64,000 bases of DNA from NCBI GenBank assembly GCA_963662175.1, contig OY759222.1:13836222-13900221 (forward strand), given 5' to 3'. Shown piece by piece: positions 20,748 to 32,139 of the stretch (within the stretch, counting starts at the first letter, position 1; each line of letters begins with the position of its first letter). The translations under genes were made by a program, and so were the position numbers. The DNA is from Aradus depressus. Taxonomy: Eukaryota > Arthropoda > Insecta > Hemiptera > Aradidae. Under the pieces are notes generated by a model. It saw nothing but the letters and a program-made list of their open reading frames with translations, was not told where the DNA came from and did no database searches.

Positions 20748-21646
20748 CTGCTGCCGACCTTCACATACACGCCTCATTTACACTACAACACCATCTCACA
20801 CAAATTGAAAACTGGTGCAACACATGGAAAATAAAACTTAATACAGAAAAATCACATCACATGTACACTTCGACGAGAAACATGCCTCCCCGTTTTCATC
20901 TACGACAAGCCCCTCCCTCAAACTCATACTGTACGATACCTAGGACTGACGTTAGTTCGAAGACTGACATGGAACCCTCACACACGTCTCACACGAAACA
21001 CGCTGAACCGTCGACTCAAAATACTCTACGGACTTCTAAATAGACGATCAAAATTAGACATGACACAAAAACGGAAATGTTACACTTACTGAGACCATTA
21101 TGGACATACGGATCACAGATATACGGTTCAACAGAAACATCCAACATCAAACGAATTCAAGCGTTTCAGTCAAAAACCCTCAGTCTGATAACACAGTGCC
21201 CCCCATACATAAACAACAGAACACTTCATAACGATCTTATGATACACACAGTACCCGACACAATACAAACTACTTACATACGTTTTTTTAGAAAACTTTA
21301 CACACATACAAACCCAGAAATACGTACTTTTATCATCTCTCTTACTACCCATCCATCAAAATTGTCTTTCAATTCCTTTTTTATTTATTAATTTTTTTAT
21401 TCTTATTATTATTTTATTATTTATTTTATTATTTATTTATTTATTTATTATTATTATTTTTTTTTTTTCCTTGTCCCAATAATTTAATATAAATTTTCGT
21501 CCCGAGGACCTACCACTGGGTGGCCTTCCTCTCACATGCCATTCACGCCAACGTATCCATACCTACCAACACAGATGCTGGTTGTTGCACCCTAGCAACA
21601 GTTGCATCTTTATATATAAAAGACAAAAAAAAAAAAAAAAATTATA
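20748..21646 (+). pseudogene. jockey-like retrotransposon, 3' portion with poly(A) tail
   Basis: From 20751 a frame reads ADLHIHASFTLQHHLTQIEN, WCNTWKIKLNTEKSHH, continuing to LLRPLWTYGSQIYGSTETSN and IKRIQAFQSKTLSLI, then PPYINNRTLHNDLMIHTVPD. This is the typical end of jockey-clade ORF2 after the FADD box. Stops and shifts near 20880 and 21040 break it. The 3' UTR (CGTCCCGAGGACC, CACTGGGTGGCCTTCCTCTC, GTTGCACCCTAGCAACAGTT) ends in an A run at about 21627-21645. The same 3' UTR occurs on minus at 34500-34640 and 58421-58560. Confidence 0.85.
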
Positions 21647-21681
21647 TGAATAAAGACAGTTGTGTGTTTTCTAACAATAAG

Positions 21682-21765
21682 GGCGCCGGTAGGTAAGTGG
21701 TATTCTCTAATCAAAATTTTTATTCACTGAGGGTAGGTATCTTTAACGAGTACCTCACATTGTAC
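21682..21765. mobile_element. chimeric SINE fragment (head joined to inverted body)
   Basis: GGGCGCCGGTAGGTAAGTGG (plus-strand SINE head) is followed after a few bases by TTTTTATTCACTGAGGGTAG and TATCTTTAACGAGTACCT, the body in the opposite orientation. An inversion or template switch must have joined them. Confidence 0.65.
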
Positions 21766-22134
21766 ACTACATTTCTCACGCCATATTACAAGGAAGTGCT
21801 GGCGTCCTTTCGATGGTCTTCCGCCACTGCTGGACAGTGGCTGATTGGGTAGAGTGGTGGCAGTAAGCGGGAGTCCTATTGGTGCTATCTTCGTTGAGTA
21901 TCTTGTATTTTTTTCATTTTATTAATATAACATTATTATTTACTTTGTATATTTTCTTATTTCTTATGATTTTTTATTATTTTTTGTTTGTTACTTTGTA
22001 TTTATATTTTATTTTTTGTATATATTTACTATATATTATTTTGTACTTATTCGTTTCTTTATTGCTTCACACTTATTATTTGTTTTAAATAGTTTGTATT
22101 ATTTATTATTTTAACATGTATTGTTATTGTCAAC

Positions 22135-22412
22135 CAGGGGCGTAGCCAGGGGGGCCAGAGAAAAAACCAAAATAAAAATTAAAAAAACTAAAAAAATAGT
22201 TTTTATTAAAAATGGATTGCTTGCAAGTTACCAATAGGATCTTCAAATTTCCCGTGCGTCTGATTCCTAAATCAGCAATCAGCTGTTTCCCTTGGCTGCC
22301 ATGCGCTGCCTTATAGCGAAACTGCGGGCTGTGCCCCCGAGAGTCTATACCCCCAACCCTGTAGCCTAACTTTGCCCCCCCCCCCCTGCTCAAAATTCTG
22401 GCTACGCCCCTG
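22135..22412. mobile_element. hAT-type MITE, 278 bp
   Basis: Terminal inverted repeats are CAGGGGCGTAGCCAG at the left and CTGGCTACGCCCCTG at the right, a widespread hAT signature. A perfect 8-bp target duplication TTGTCAAC flanks it at 22127-22134 and 22413-22420, matching the 8-bp rule of the hAT superfamily. The interior has no transposase. A poly-C run (22376-22386) lies near the right end. Confidence 0.95.
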
Positions 22413-23224
22413 TTGTCAACACTTCTTCTTATTGTTTTTGTACATATTGTAAAATAAATAAAATAAAATAAATTGTATTTTAAACATTTTCATTGTATTT
22501 ATTGCCTTCAAGAATACAGGAGTTAATTCCTTTATGAGTAATATTTTTTTATCTCAAGAAGGGAGGAACAATGTTATAGATTTTCTACATACAATTCGAA
22601 AACTGCCAAATTAAAAGATCTGAAAGTAATAACGTACTTTTCAAGAGAGTTACGACGAAAGGCAAAAAAAAAAAAAAACATGCCTACCTATAGAAAAAAG
22701 ACAAGAAGAGAAAGTGGAAGAAGAAAAGAGACGGAGTAAGGGATTAAGTGGAAGCGGGATTTGAGGCACTTGTCCCGGAACACAATGCCCCATCCCAGAA
22801 AGCAATATCCCATGTTGCCACGGGATCAGTGGGTTTTCTATGAAAAGATACAATAAGGAAGAAGACGTCCTGAAGGACTAAGCCAAGATATGTCCTGTCG
22901 GCACTTTTTTAACAACCCCCAGCCGTTTTCTTCATTATTGACTTACCAACTTCGTTACATATGATTTTTTTTTTAGTTCCCCGACTATACGAAGTATAGA
23001 GAACTTTCCTTGAACTTGACAAATTTCTGTCGGAGAAGAAATATTTTCTTCACAGAAACACTTTTTACATTCCTATACCTATGGTATAAGTAAGAATATA
23101 ATGTGATGTAAAAAATACACACAACATAAGTATTAAAGCATTTCAAAATCAATTATTATTTTTAAGAAAATAATCGAAAAAGATGTTGATTTTTCTTATG
23201 AAAACAGCTAAATGTAGAAGTTTC

Positions 23225-23560
23225 CTCAGTGGTATGCATGCTTGGCTTCTGAGCTCAAGAACGTGGGTTCGAAACCCGACCGAGGCCCTTAGTTTATTTT
23301 ATCTGGGAGGTAGAATAAACTTAAGCACGCTGTCCTTCGGATGGGATGTTAAGCGATGGTCCCGAGCCTGTACGATGTCAGGTACTCGTTAAAGACCCCT
23401 GCCCTAGGTGAATAAAAATTTAGGGTAGACAAAATTTAGGACTCCCACAGTAGAGTCGGGTTCATGTCCACCAGAGTGACGAAAGAACGCTCTGGTAGTA
23501 GGTGATATGACTTCGTAGTTAAGCTCGGGCATGAGTCATTAAACCTAATCTAACCTAGAA
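23225..23560 (+). mobile_element. tRNA-derived SINE, near full-length
   Basis: It starts inside box A (CTCAGTGGTATGCATGCTTG), has box B GGGTTCGAAACCCG and the complete body, and ends CATTAAACCTAATCTAACCT. Only the first dozen bases of the head are missing. Confidence 0.92.
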
Positions 23561-23639
23561 GTTTCCATAGAAACAGCTGTTAGGACATTATCAAATTAAA
23601 TATTTTTTTTTTTTCTCATTTATTGGCAATTTTTGTACA

Positions 23640-23955
23640 ATATACATTCAATTGAGCTAAAATCAAATAAAACAAAATATTTGTCACTTGAATGAGGCGG
23701 CTGACCAACGTCAGTCCTCTTGAATAAGGTCGCTATGGTGCTTCCAGTCGACGTTCTGGTCTTGGCGGAGGCAGGCGGAGAGGGATGGCACGTAGCAGAG
23801 GGTTTTGATGATCTTGCATGGTCCGCAGCAGACTGGCGTAACAAATAGGCAGACATGTTTTTTACCTCAGGGATCTTTAGATCAGTGTGTAACGTTTTGT
23901 TCCGGACAAACCAGGGCGCACTGGTGATTATCCTTGAAGCCCGATTCTGTAATGT
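23640..23955 (-). pseudogene. jockey-like LINE C-terminal remnant
   Basis: The minus strand at 23860-23950 reads QNRASRIITSAPWFVRNK, TLHTDLKIPEVKNM, the conserved end of jockey ORF2 (R.I..APW.VRN.TLH.DL.IP). Downstream the frame continues as MSAYLLRQSAADHARSSKPS before degenerating and ending at 23620. Its relatives in the window are 20748-21646 and 28700-29430. Confidence 0.7.
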
Positions 23956-24708
23956 CTAAATATTTTATATTTCAGAATCGGAGAACCCCAGATAGCGCAG
24001 CCGTAAAGCTACACGGGCCTGATGAGCATCGTATAGACGAGCCTCTTGCGATGGAGGGGGAGAATAAATTCATTAGTGAATATAAATATACAAGGATACG
24101 CTTTTGTTTAAAAAATGAATGGAAAAGAACCAACGATCAACAAATACCGGCGATCAGCTGTTCTAATAGACAAGCACAGAAGGAGAGTTGTGTTAAGGTT
24201 AAGACAGTCTGAGTGAGAGAGATGAAGCGAGCAGTTCAAGTGTTACCAGCCAAGTGAGAGGAGTGTTTGGGTTAACACAGTTGAAGTAGGGAGATGGACC
24301 AAAGACAAATAAACCAGTGAGCTACAGAAGAAGGGACTTTTTATTTATTAATATATACGCCCAATATAAAAAATTAATGAGTGTCCACAAAAAATTTTCT
24401 GAAAATGAATAAAGACTGACTTAGTTTTAGAAAATATTAAGAATTTTTGTATATAATTTAAGTAATTGTTAATTGAAATTTTTTTTATATACGTGCGTTT
24501 TATATAAGTTCAAAATTGCACGTCATAAACTTTCTATATATTTTTATTAGGGCCCTTTTCGGAAACTACTATAGAAACCCATTATTAGAAGACCAGCAAA
24601 CAATTTCTACAGGAAATGTGATAATATTATTTAATTGTTTATTATTTGTGTATTTTATTGTAAATCATTACTATTTTTCATATTATCACAATTGTAATCG
24701 TGGAAAAA

Positions 24709-24754
24709 TCCGAGTTCGAGGTTTTATCGGAACTGTTAAAACCTCGAACTCGGT
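24709..24754. repeat. perfect 17-bp-stem hairpin
   Basis: CCGAGTTCGAGGTTTTA and TAAAACCTCGAACTCGG face each other across a 12-bp loop. A related block (TGTAATCG, AAAATCCGAGTT, AAGTTTCAACGGA) occurs at about 30447-30485, with variants at 36810-36840 (minus) and 59714-59765, so this is a repeat end rather than a gene regulatory structure. Confidence 0.75.
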
Positions 24755-24778
24755 TGGATTGCTTAGTAGTAGTTGAAG

Positions 24779-25832
24779 CCCCGATAGCTGAGAGTGTACT
24801 ACTGTACCTGTCCGAGGTTTGGGGATGTGAGTACGTGGAGGTAGTTGAGCGGGGTCAGCTGGGCTTCTTTAAGTCAGTTCTAGGGCTTCCAGTGAGCACC
24901 CCCAGCGCCTATGTTAGAATGGAAACAGGCCGGGTTCACACTAAAGTGAAGATATTCAGCAGGATGTTGGGCTGGTGGCAGAAACTCCTGGCCATGTCGG
25001 AGGACCGTCTCCCAAGACTCTGTTACCTTCGCCTTGCCCAACTCAGCCGAAACTTTGTTTTGCCCTTCAACTGGGTCACCCAACTCAGGTGTTACCTGGC
25101 CTTGATCGGGGCTGACCACCTTCTGGACGGCCCCTCTATTTCTGATATCCGGCCCCTCCGTGGTAGCAGCTATGAGGAATCATCTGGTCTGTCTCGATAT
25201 AAATTCAATAGTAAATTCTAAATACAACTCCCTCTACCGATTGGTCAGTGCTTTAGGACCTCAGGAAAGCTATCTTTCAATAAACTGCCATATTGAAAAA
25301 CTCCGACTTCTAGCTCAAATCCGTCTCCACAATTCCAATAAAAATTTTAGAATATTACTTGGAGGGCTTAGGTATGAGTTTTGTCCTGGAAGTGTCTGCA
25401 GGCTCTGTACCTTAGATGAGAAGGACGATCTCATACATTTTTTGCTCAATTGTCCCTCTTTGTGTATCCCCAGGCAAGCATTTCTCCATAATCATCTCAC
25501 CAATAGACCAGAATATAACTCAGAAACATTTGTACATATTTTAAATAATTTAAAAGTTAGAGAAATTAACGATTTATTTTTATTTTTTTCGGTTGCTTTA
25601 AAAATAAAGAATAATCTAATTTAACTTGTGCTTGTAAGATGGAGATATATATTTTTTGTTTTTATTATTATTATTATTTTTATTTATTCATGTGTTATTT
25701 TGTTTTATATAATTTTCGAATTGTTTCATTTATACTTCTTTTGTTATTTATTTTGTGAAAAAAAAAAAACCCACTCATTGCCATGAGGATTGTAATTTTT
25801 TGTGCAATAAAAAAGTGTATCTATCTATCTAG
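24779..25832 (+). pseudogene. non-LTR retrotransposon C-terminal remnant with TATC tail
   Basis: Frame 1 (to 25221) reads SEVWGCEYVEVVERGQLGFF, KSVLGLPVSTPSAYVRMETG, and then, after a frameshift near 25160-25200, frame 2 (to 25624) reads LAQIRLHNSNKNFRI, CRLCTLDEKDDLIHFLLNC. The C..C...(D)..IHFLLNC knuckle is typical of the region after the RT in several insect LINE clades. A 3' UTR follows, ending AATAAAAAAGTGTATCTATC with a short TATC repeat tail at 25813-25829. A SINE tail fragment (GCCCGGGCATGAGTCATAAT) abuts it at about 25839-25866. Confidence 0.75.
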
Positions 25833-26377
25833 TAGTTGAAGCCCGGGCATGAGTCATAATAACTAACTAACATACATCGTTTCTTGTTTTTGTAATCAGG
25901 AGGTCAGAAAAGATGGAATTTAGTTGAATATTCGACTTCAAATTTTTGACCGATTACATAACTTAACCTATACTTCGTACAGCTGAGCAAGTAAAAAGGA
26001 GAATTCTTTTTCATCAGGTTCAGAAAAAATGATGAAAAAGGAACGCGTATGAAAGGGGGGACGACTAACATGTAAGAAAACACCTGTTACTAGATCCACT
26101 CTTCAAAGGATATGAATAGGAAGCCATCCTGGGTTAAAGCAGATCTGAAGTAGAGAATTTACAGAGAAGGATTCTTGACTCGAAGATATGTGAAAAAAGA
26201 ACGGTAAAACCCTGTGATTCATGAAGAGATCCAAATATAGAGGCTTTCTTCGAGCGGTTGTCGTCTTTTTGTTTTTTCTTTTCTTCCCCAGCTCTACGAT
26301 GTATAAAAAAGTTATTGAGTTTTCAACAGAATTTCTTGTTTTCTGACCTGATTCCAAAAATGCAAAACAATATTTTC

Positions 26378-26635
26378 TATGAGTCTATTAACAAGATAAC
26401 TCCCGATGGAGTGCATGTATCGACAAGAAATTGTATATGTAGACTCGAAACCCCATGGTGATGGCACTTATTAATTTTTAACGAAATCGGGCGAAGAGAA
26501 GACCTGAGAAGAGACTGATCGACTCAAAAAAGCTTATAACCGCCGATGTAATGAATATATCGACACAAAATTTAGAATGAGGATTTAAAAGTACCTCCTT
26601 AAGTCCACTATCGATTATATGAATGATTGGTTATT
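26378..26635. repeat. 'TACTTCCCC' family fragment
   Basis: It has ATAACTCCCGATGGAGTGCA, AATCGGGCGAAGAGAAGACC, AACCGCCGATGTAATGAATA and TCGACACAAAATTTAGAATG. The opposite terminal, ATTACATAACTTAACCTATA with GTACAGCTGAGCAAGTAAAA, lies at 25955-25999. Confidence 0.4.
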
Positions 26636-26656
26636 CTCTCACAGTAGAATCGGGCC

Positions 26657-27165
26657 CATGTACACGAAAAAAGTTAAATAAAATACGAATAGCTTTCATT
26701 ATTTCCTGTAAGAAGCCAGAGGTTTGAGGGGTGTAGGTGAGAGATAACATTTCCCATTGTTCAATCGTCTGCAAACGTTGCCGACGGTTCTATTGAACAT
26801 AGGTAAACATACAAGATTCTCTGCAGTACGAAGCTAACTACAAAATTACTACCGACGATTTTTATTTAAACTTTTGCCGTTTGCCATTTAAATAATGTTT
26901 CACAACAATAATAATGACTTTCCACACCACAGAAATTGCTTTTAGAACCAATGCATTTTTCAGAATTAAAGGGTTACCAGAAATTTTATTTATTACATCG
27001 TTTATCTTCTTAATGACCCCCTACTCTAGGTGAATAAACCTTAGTAGGCAAAATTTAGGACTCCCACAGTAAATTCGGGCTCATTTCCGCCAGGGCGACG
27101 AAAGAGCGCTCTGGTAGTAAGCAATAAGACCTCGTTAAAGCCCGGGCATGAGTCATAATAACTCG
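26657..27165. repeat. segmental duplication, copy A
   Basis: This block matches 27742-28545 throughout: CCTGTAAGAAGCCAGAGGTT, GATTCTATTGAACATAGGTR-type text, TTGCCGTTTG, TTTCACAACAATAATAATGA, CAATGCATTTTTC, and a 3' SINE-tail part with CTCTAGGTGAATAAACCTTA and GCATGAGTCATAATAA. Divergence is noticeable, perhaps a fifth to a quarter of sites by eye. Copy B has an extra SINE-like insertion. Confidence 0.75.
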
Positions 27166-27741
27166 TTTTCTGACAATACCTACTCAGAGCCAAACTAGTA
27201 AATGCAGTTCTTCTAACCTCCTCAACTTATGTATTTCATCCAAATGTTATCCATGAAATGTGAGGTAATCACTATTTGAGAGTTAAGAACTTTCCAATTG
27301 AGTGTTAAGGACGTTAATTATATTTCTGAAGCAATTCACCCTTAGTAATGGGGCGAGAATAAATTGGAAAAGTGGTTGGGTATTTTCCTGACATTTAATT
27401 CCATTTCTTTTTACGAGAATGTGACTTTGAACTGAGGGTTTTTGCTTAATATCTAGGTCATTTCACACTAAGGTTTCGGTTATTTGCGTAACATGTATTA
27501 AGTTATTTGGTAGGTTATATAATATATATACGTATAATATAATAATAATATATTATACGTATGTTTTTACGTAACAGTTATTAGTCACTGTAACAGTATG
27601 TTCCTCGCTAATGAAAAAATTAGGTTTCTATGGAACGTGTATTTTTCACTATACTTCTTAGAGTTTTATAGCGACAGAAAGGAGCTGTAACGAGCTCTCA
27701 GGAAAACATGAGTTTAGCTCCAATTTTGCTTCGGAAATCCT

Positions 27742-28545
27742 CATGTCCACGAAATAAATAAAATATGAAAAGCGTATAGTTTCTGTAAGAAGCCAGAGGT
27801 TTGAGTAGTGTAGACAAGAGGAACGCCAGCTGGGTTTCAGTTCAATGCGTATGCGAACGATGCCGATGATTCTATTGAGCATAGGTGAACTTACAAGATG
27901 TCATTCTTTTCAAGGCAAACTTATCTATGAATTACCTTCGATTTTTTATTAAAAAATGTTTTCTACGATTTTTTGCCGTTTGACTATATAAAAAAAATTT
28001 TTTCACAACAATAATAATAACTTTCTGCACTTCAGAAATTGATTTTTGATCCAATGCATTTTTCTGTAGTATTTTTTTTTCTTTTTTTTTTTTTTGGCTC
28101 CAAGGCGTAATTGCCCTATATAGCCTAATACAGGATGTTTGAGTTCTCCGGGGAAACCCAGAAGGGACGAAAACCCGGGGCGGAAACAGAGGGCCCCCCA
28201 GCGAGCCGCCCAACCCGGCCAGGGGACAGAGGACGGCACCACCACGCTACTCTCTCTTTCTCTATATATAACACATTCCTTACGACATCAATCAGGGATG
28301 CCTGACAGTGAGGGTGTGATTGTATGCACCACCGACCACATCCTCCCAGGCCTGGGACGTGAACCATCCAGAGAGCCCAATGGTGCCACCTTTTCTGTAG
28401 TATTCTACGATTATGGGACTTTTCTGTCGTCCCCTTTCGCCTTAATGACACCCTACGGATTAATAAACCTTAGTAGACAGAATTATGACTCCCCTAGTAG
28501 AGTCGATGTGACCACATATTTAAAGCCCGGGCATGAGTCACAAAA
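27742..28545. repeat. segmental duplication, copy B (interrupted)
   Basis: Partner of 26657-27165, about 1.09 kb downstream. It is interrupted at 28074-28390 by a retroposed element. Its SINE-tail part reads ACCCTACGGATTAATAAACC and AAGCCCGGGCATGAGTCACA. The intervening 27170-27740 holds AT-rich sequence with a palindrome around 27528-27561 and no gene. Confidence 0.75.
28074..28390 (-). mobile_element. second SINE type with A-tail and 14-bp target duplication
   Basis: The perfect 14-mer TTTTCTGTAGTATT flanks it at 28060-28073 and 28391-28404. On the minus strand it starts GGTGGCACCATTGGGCTCTC, contains GGTTCACGTCCCAGG (box-B-like), a GC-rich middle (28140-28230) and ends CTTGGAGCCAAAAAAAAAA. 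It is unrelated to the main SINE family. It resembles a Pol III retroposon, but the head is not a recognisable tRNA. Long open frames on both strands here arise from low stop density in GC-rich DNA. Confidence 0.85.
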
Positions 28546-28699
28546 GGAGAGTCACATCAGATTTTTTTCATTTAGCGTACGTTTTCTCTCTATAATTTCA
28601 ACATATTTAGAACAATATTTCACAATACCAATCTTTATCAGTTGATATTTTGGAGAAAGGATAAATTAATGAAAAAGTTATTTATAAATAATGTTTATT

Positions 28700-29430
28700 A
28701 TTATTATTTTTTATTTTATTTACAAATAGCTATTTACAACTGTATACAAATAAATACAACAAGCAAATGTGATAACAAAGAGGTAATGGCAATGTCAAAA
28801 TGTCATGAGGGGAGAAATCACCCAGTGGTGACACTCCCTAGTCATTGTTTTTCTCTCGTTTATAACTAATCACTGCTTCTGCTCAGGAGGTCTCTAGGCC
28901 ATTGACGCTTAAGCCGTCGTTGGGGAAGTATGGCAGAATGGAGGGCACGGACTAGAGGATTATTGTGGGAACACACAAGGGAAAATAATTTTTTATATTT
29001 GGATTTAGCGACTTCAGTGATGAAAGGTACGTTAAGGTCAGTGTGAAGGGTTTTGTTGGAGACGTAATAAGGAGCATTGACTATTGTACGAAGGATTTTG
29101 GATTGAAGGGATTGGATGAGCTGGAGATTGGAAGACTTGGCAGAACCGCAGAGTTCAAGTCCGTAAGTCCACATAGGTTTGAGTATTGCGTTGTATATAA
29201 GTCGTTTTGTTGTCAAAGTTAGTTTGGATCTTTTGTCTAGTAGTCTTAGTAGAAGTTTATAACGTCTGCTAATTTCTTGTCAGTCTCGTGAGAGGATTTC
29301 ACGTTAGTCGTTTGTCGAGTATGATTCCTAGATAGCGGACTTCGTTTTTTAAAGGGATGAGATTTTTGTTAAGGTACTCTGGAGGGCAGGTATATTTTCG
29401 ACGAAGGGTGAAGACGATGTGAACTGATTT
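28700..29430 (-). pseudogene. jockey-like LINE C-terminal remnant
   Basis: The minus frame 28866-29216 reads TTKRLIYNAILKPMWTYGLE, LCGSAKSSNLQLIQSLQSKI, LRTIVNAPYYVSNKTLHTDL, the classic jockey-clade ORF2 end. Upstream (29290-29430) a frame reads KVRYLGIILD-like text from TTAAAAAACGAAGTCCGCTA. It is broken at about 29220-29290. A second scrap of the same region lies at 31668-31802. Confidence 0.82.
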
Positions 29431-29439
29431 TGTTTATTA

Positions 29440-31180
29440 TTTAGTTTTAATATTTATAATTTCTGCTTTCCGTCTTTTTACAATTCTTCCTTATTCTGTT
29501 TCCTATTATCCAACTTTTGTTAATCTTTCCCAGAAAGCTCTAATTGCTCTCTTTGTATTTTTCTTTGTCTTAATATAAAAAAGTAGACCCGGCTGTTCTG
29601 AATGGAAAATTGAAATGAGAACCGAAAGGAACTCTTTTATTTCTCTTCTTTTTCTTTCGGTAGGTTTTTCATGTTTTTTCCTTTCTCTTTTTAGGTTTTA
29701 TTTTATTTTACTCTGATGAAAGGTAGAAAATGTTGATCGAGAACTGTATGTAATATTTCATTGAATAAGATACTTTTTTGTTTTAACATACAAAATCTAC
29801 TAAAGACACTTCCAGGAAAGTTTCGGAAAAAGAGATTCTGGAAAAGTTATAAAAAAATTATTATCTCAAATTTAATAAAATAAAATATTTATTTAATAAT
29901 TTAATTTTATTACTTTCTTATATCTATTGTAAAAAAAAAACGGGTGCGTGCAACTCCGATGCGTGGCGAAATGAGCGTGACAACGTCTGAGTTGCGAGAT
30001 AGCGAAAGTGTCAAGAATCAAATATAACAAATCATTTCAATAAAATTTTTGAACCTTGAAACAATTTTTAAAAAAAGATGGAAAGAAAACATTCATAAGC
30101 ATAATAGTTTTCAAAAAATGAAAATTTGTTTTAACATTTTTATAAAGAGTTTATTCGATAAAAATATTATTTTCAAATTCATAGATCAAATAGTTTTAGA
30201 ATGGTGAACAATTTTATGAAGCGTTTATTTAAATCAATGCTATTTTCACATTTATACATCATGTAGACAATAATGTAATTGTGAAGTTCAATTAACAATT
30301 CGATTAGTTAAGGGATAATACAAGGTGGCGGATACTCTCTGTCGGCGCATGCGCGATACGAAAGTAACATATGTAGGTATCGCAGTTTTCTAAAATGGGG
30401 TGCTGGCCTTCCAATTTATAAGACGTTGTCACGTCAAATGAAGTATTGTAATCGAAAATCCGAGTTTGAAGTTTCAACGGATGTGTTTAGTCAACAAGGT
30501 TCATAATGTAAACACAAGGCTAATCCCTCTCTGAGTCTGATACTCAGTCCCAGTCAGTGCCATGCTATAGTTGCCAGAGAGTGGACCTATTTCAAGTTTT
30601 TATTTACTACGGCCCTCCTTCCTTTTTTGGTTTTCTTGAACTTCTGTTTGGACTTGCTATCTGCCAGTGTCCCCGTTCAGCTTTGTTTTCGTTCGTCCGA
30701 TAAGCTTCGTCGTCTGATCTCACCGTTCTTCGGGTTCCGTCATCCTTCGAATATCACCATTTTTGTTTGTACTTCAATTTCACTATTTTCACCACACTGT
30801 TGTTGTCAACATAAAGATATTTATCATTTTATTATTATTTTCATCGTTAGCTCACGTTAATATTTTCAGTTTTAATTGCATATGAGGCATTCAAACATTG
30901 TTTCTTACAGAACTACTTTCGTTGTACCTAGTCCACAGTCGATTATATTTTTTATTATATTACTTTCAGTGATTATTTTTTAACAATATATATTTATATA
31001 TATATATAAACCTTTTTTTTTAGTTTTAAGAATTGATATTCTGTTTGTTTTTATTATAGATCCGATATGTTCGATAATATATAATAATTATTTGCCCAAT
31101 CTTTTTGAAATATTTTGATAAGAATTTCTAATAAACTCAAATAATTTATGGTTTCCAGATTTACTTTGTGAAGCTCCATT
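29440..31180. other. AT-rich stretch with no recognised gene
   Basis: I see no coding sequence or repeat family here apart from a block at about 30440-30485 related to the hairpin at 24709. A slightly GC-richer part (30330-30800) has a 77-codon frame (30627-30860) with no recognisable domain. An uncharacterised exon cannot be excluded. Confidence 0.4.
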
Positions 31181-31181
31181 C

Positions 31182-31640
31182 TAGGAATAGATAATTAAAA
31201 TACACAATTTCTTTGTAAAACTTCACTATATATTCTCAAATACTCAACTAGTTTCGCCGTGTTAAGGCATTATTAAGAGTCACTTATAAACTGACAGAAT
31301 TGGTTGACAGGGTAGAAGGTACAGTTATGGAGGCTTTATTAGATTTTATATATATATTTTATTTTTTATTTTATATTTATTATTATCTTGTAAATATCTG
31401 TTTATTGGAATGTATAGAGTAACAAAAACAAGGGATTCCCCGTCATTACCTAAAACCCCCCTCCATAACTGTATCTTCTACCCTGTCAACCAATTCTGTC
31501 AGTTTATAAGTGACTCTTGATAATGCCTTAACACTGCGAAACTAGTTGAGTACCTATAGGTACCTAGGTAGGTACCTATTTGAGAATATATAGTGAAGTT
31601 TGACAAAGAAATTGTGTATTTTAATTATCTATTCCTAATT
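31182..31640. mobile_element. foldback element, arms of about 145 bp
   Basis: The left arm starts TAGGAATAGATAATTAAAAT and continues ACACAATTTCTTTG, CTCAACTAGTTTCG, AGGCATTATTAAGAGTCACT, CAGAATTGGTTGACAGGGTA. The right arm (31457-31640) is the inverse, ending CAAAGAAATTGTGTATTTTA, ATTATCTATTCCTA. The right arm has an extra GGTACCTAGGTAGGTACC-containing insert near 31553-31582. The loop is about 130 bp and AT-rich. No coding capacity is seen. Confidence 0.88.
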
Positions 31641-31667
31641 AACTCAAGTTAATTTTTAATTTTATTT

Positions 31668-31802
31668 TGATTATAACGTCTGTTCATTTCTTATCTATTC
31701 AGTCTCGTGTGAGGATTCCAAGTTAGTCGTTTGTCGAGTATGAGTCCTAAATAGCGGACTTCGTTTTTTAAAGGGATGAGATTTTCGACGATGTGAACTG
31801 AC
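31668..31802 (-). pseudogene. jockey-like LINE scrap
   Basis: GTCGTTTGTCGAGTATGAGT, CCTAAATAGCGGACTTCGTT and TTTAAAGGGATGAGATTTT match 29300-29365 almost base for base. It is a short internal piece of ORF2 with no flanking coding sequence. Confidence 0.75.
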
Positions 31803-32139
31803 TTCTGATCGATTTAAAATCGAAATAAGAAATAGTGAAAAGTAGTGTTTGTATCTTGTACCTGGAAGTTGGACTATCCTGTATAGAAAATGATAGTCTA
31901 AGACAAAAATAAAGGATTATATACGTATAAGAGTTAGCTGGAGAAAAGTCTGGAAAGAGTACAATAAACATGTTCCCGGAGTTAATATCACAAACTGTCA
32001 TTGCTAGTTGATTGACGACTTGAGGCAACACCGCAAAACCAACTCAATATTTCTTGAAATTGATGATACCCAAAAACTATATTTCTCACTTTTTTTTTGA
32101 GGAGAATATTACTTAGTGAATCATGATATGTATAGAGCA

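Noticed and set aside
23934..24212. 92-codon + frame as a host exon
   Set aside because: It overlaps the 5' edge of a minus-strand jockey remnant, has no recognisable domain and no convincing splice sites.
28125..28645. Overlapping long open frames on both strands (108, 168, 93 and 80 codons)
   Set aside because: They sit in a GC-rich SINE-like insertion bounded by a 14-bp target duplication. Open frames on several frames at once indicate low stop density, not genes.
30627..30860. 77-codon + frame in a GC-richer patch
   Set aside because: No domain, no splice signals of quality and no start context; kept only as a note because the base composition differs slightly from the surroundings.
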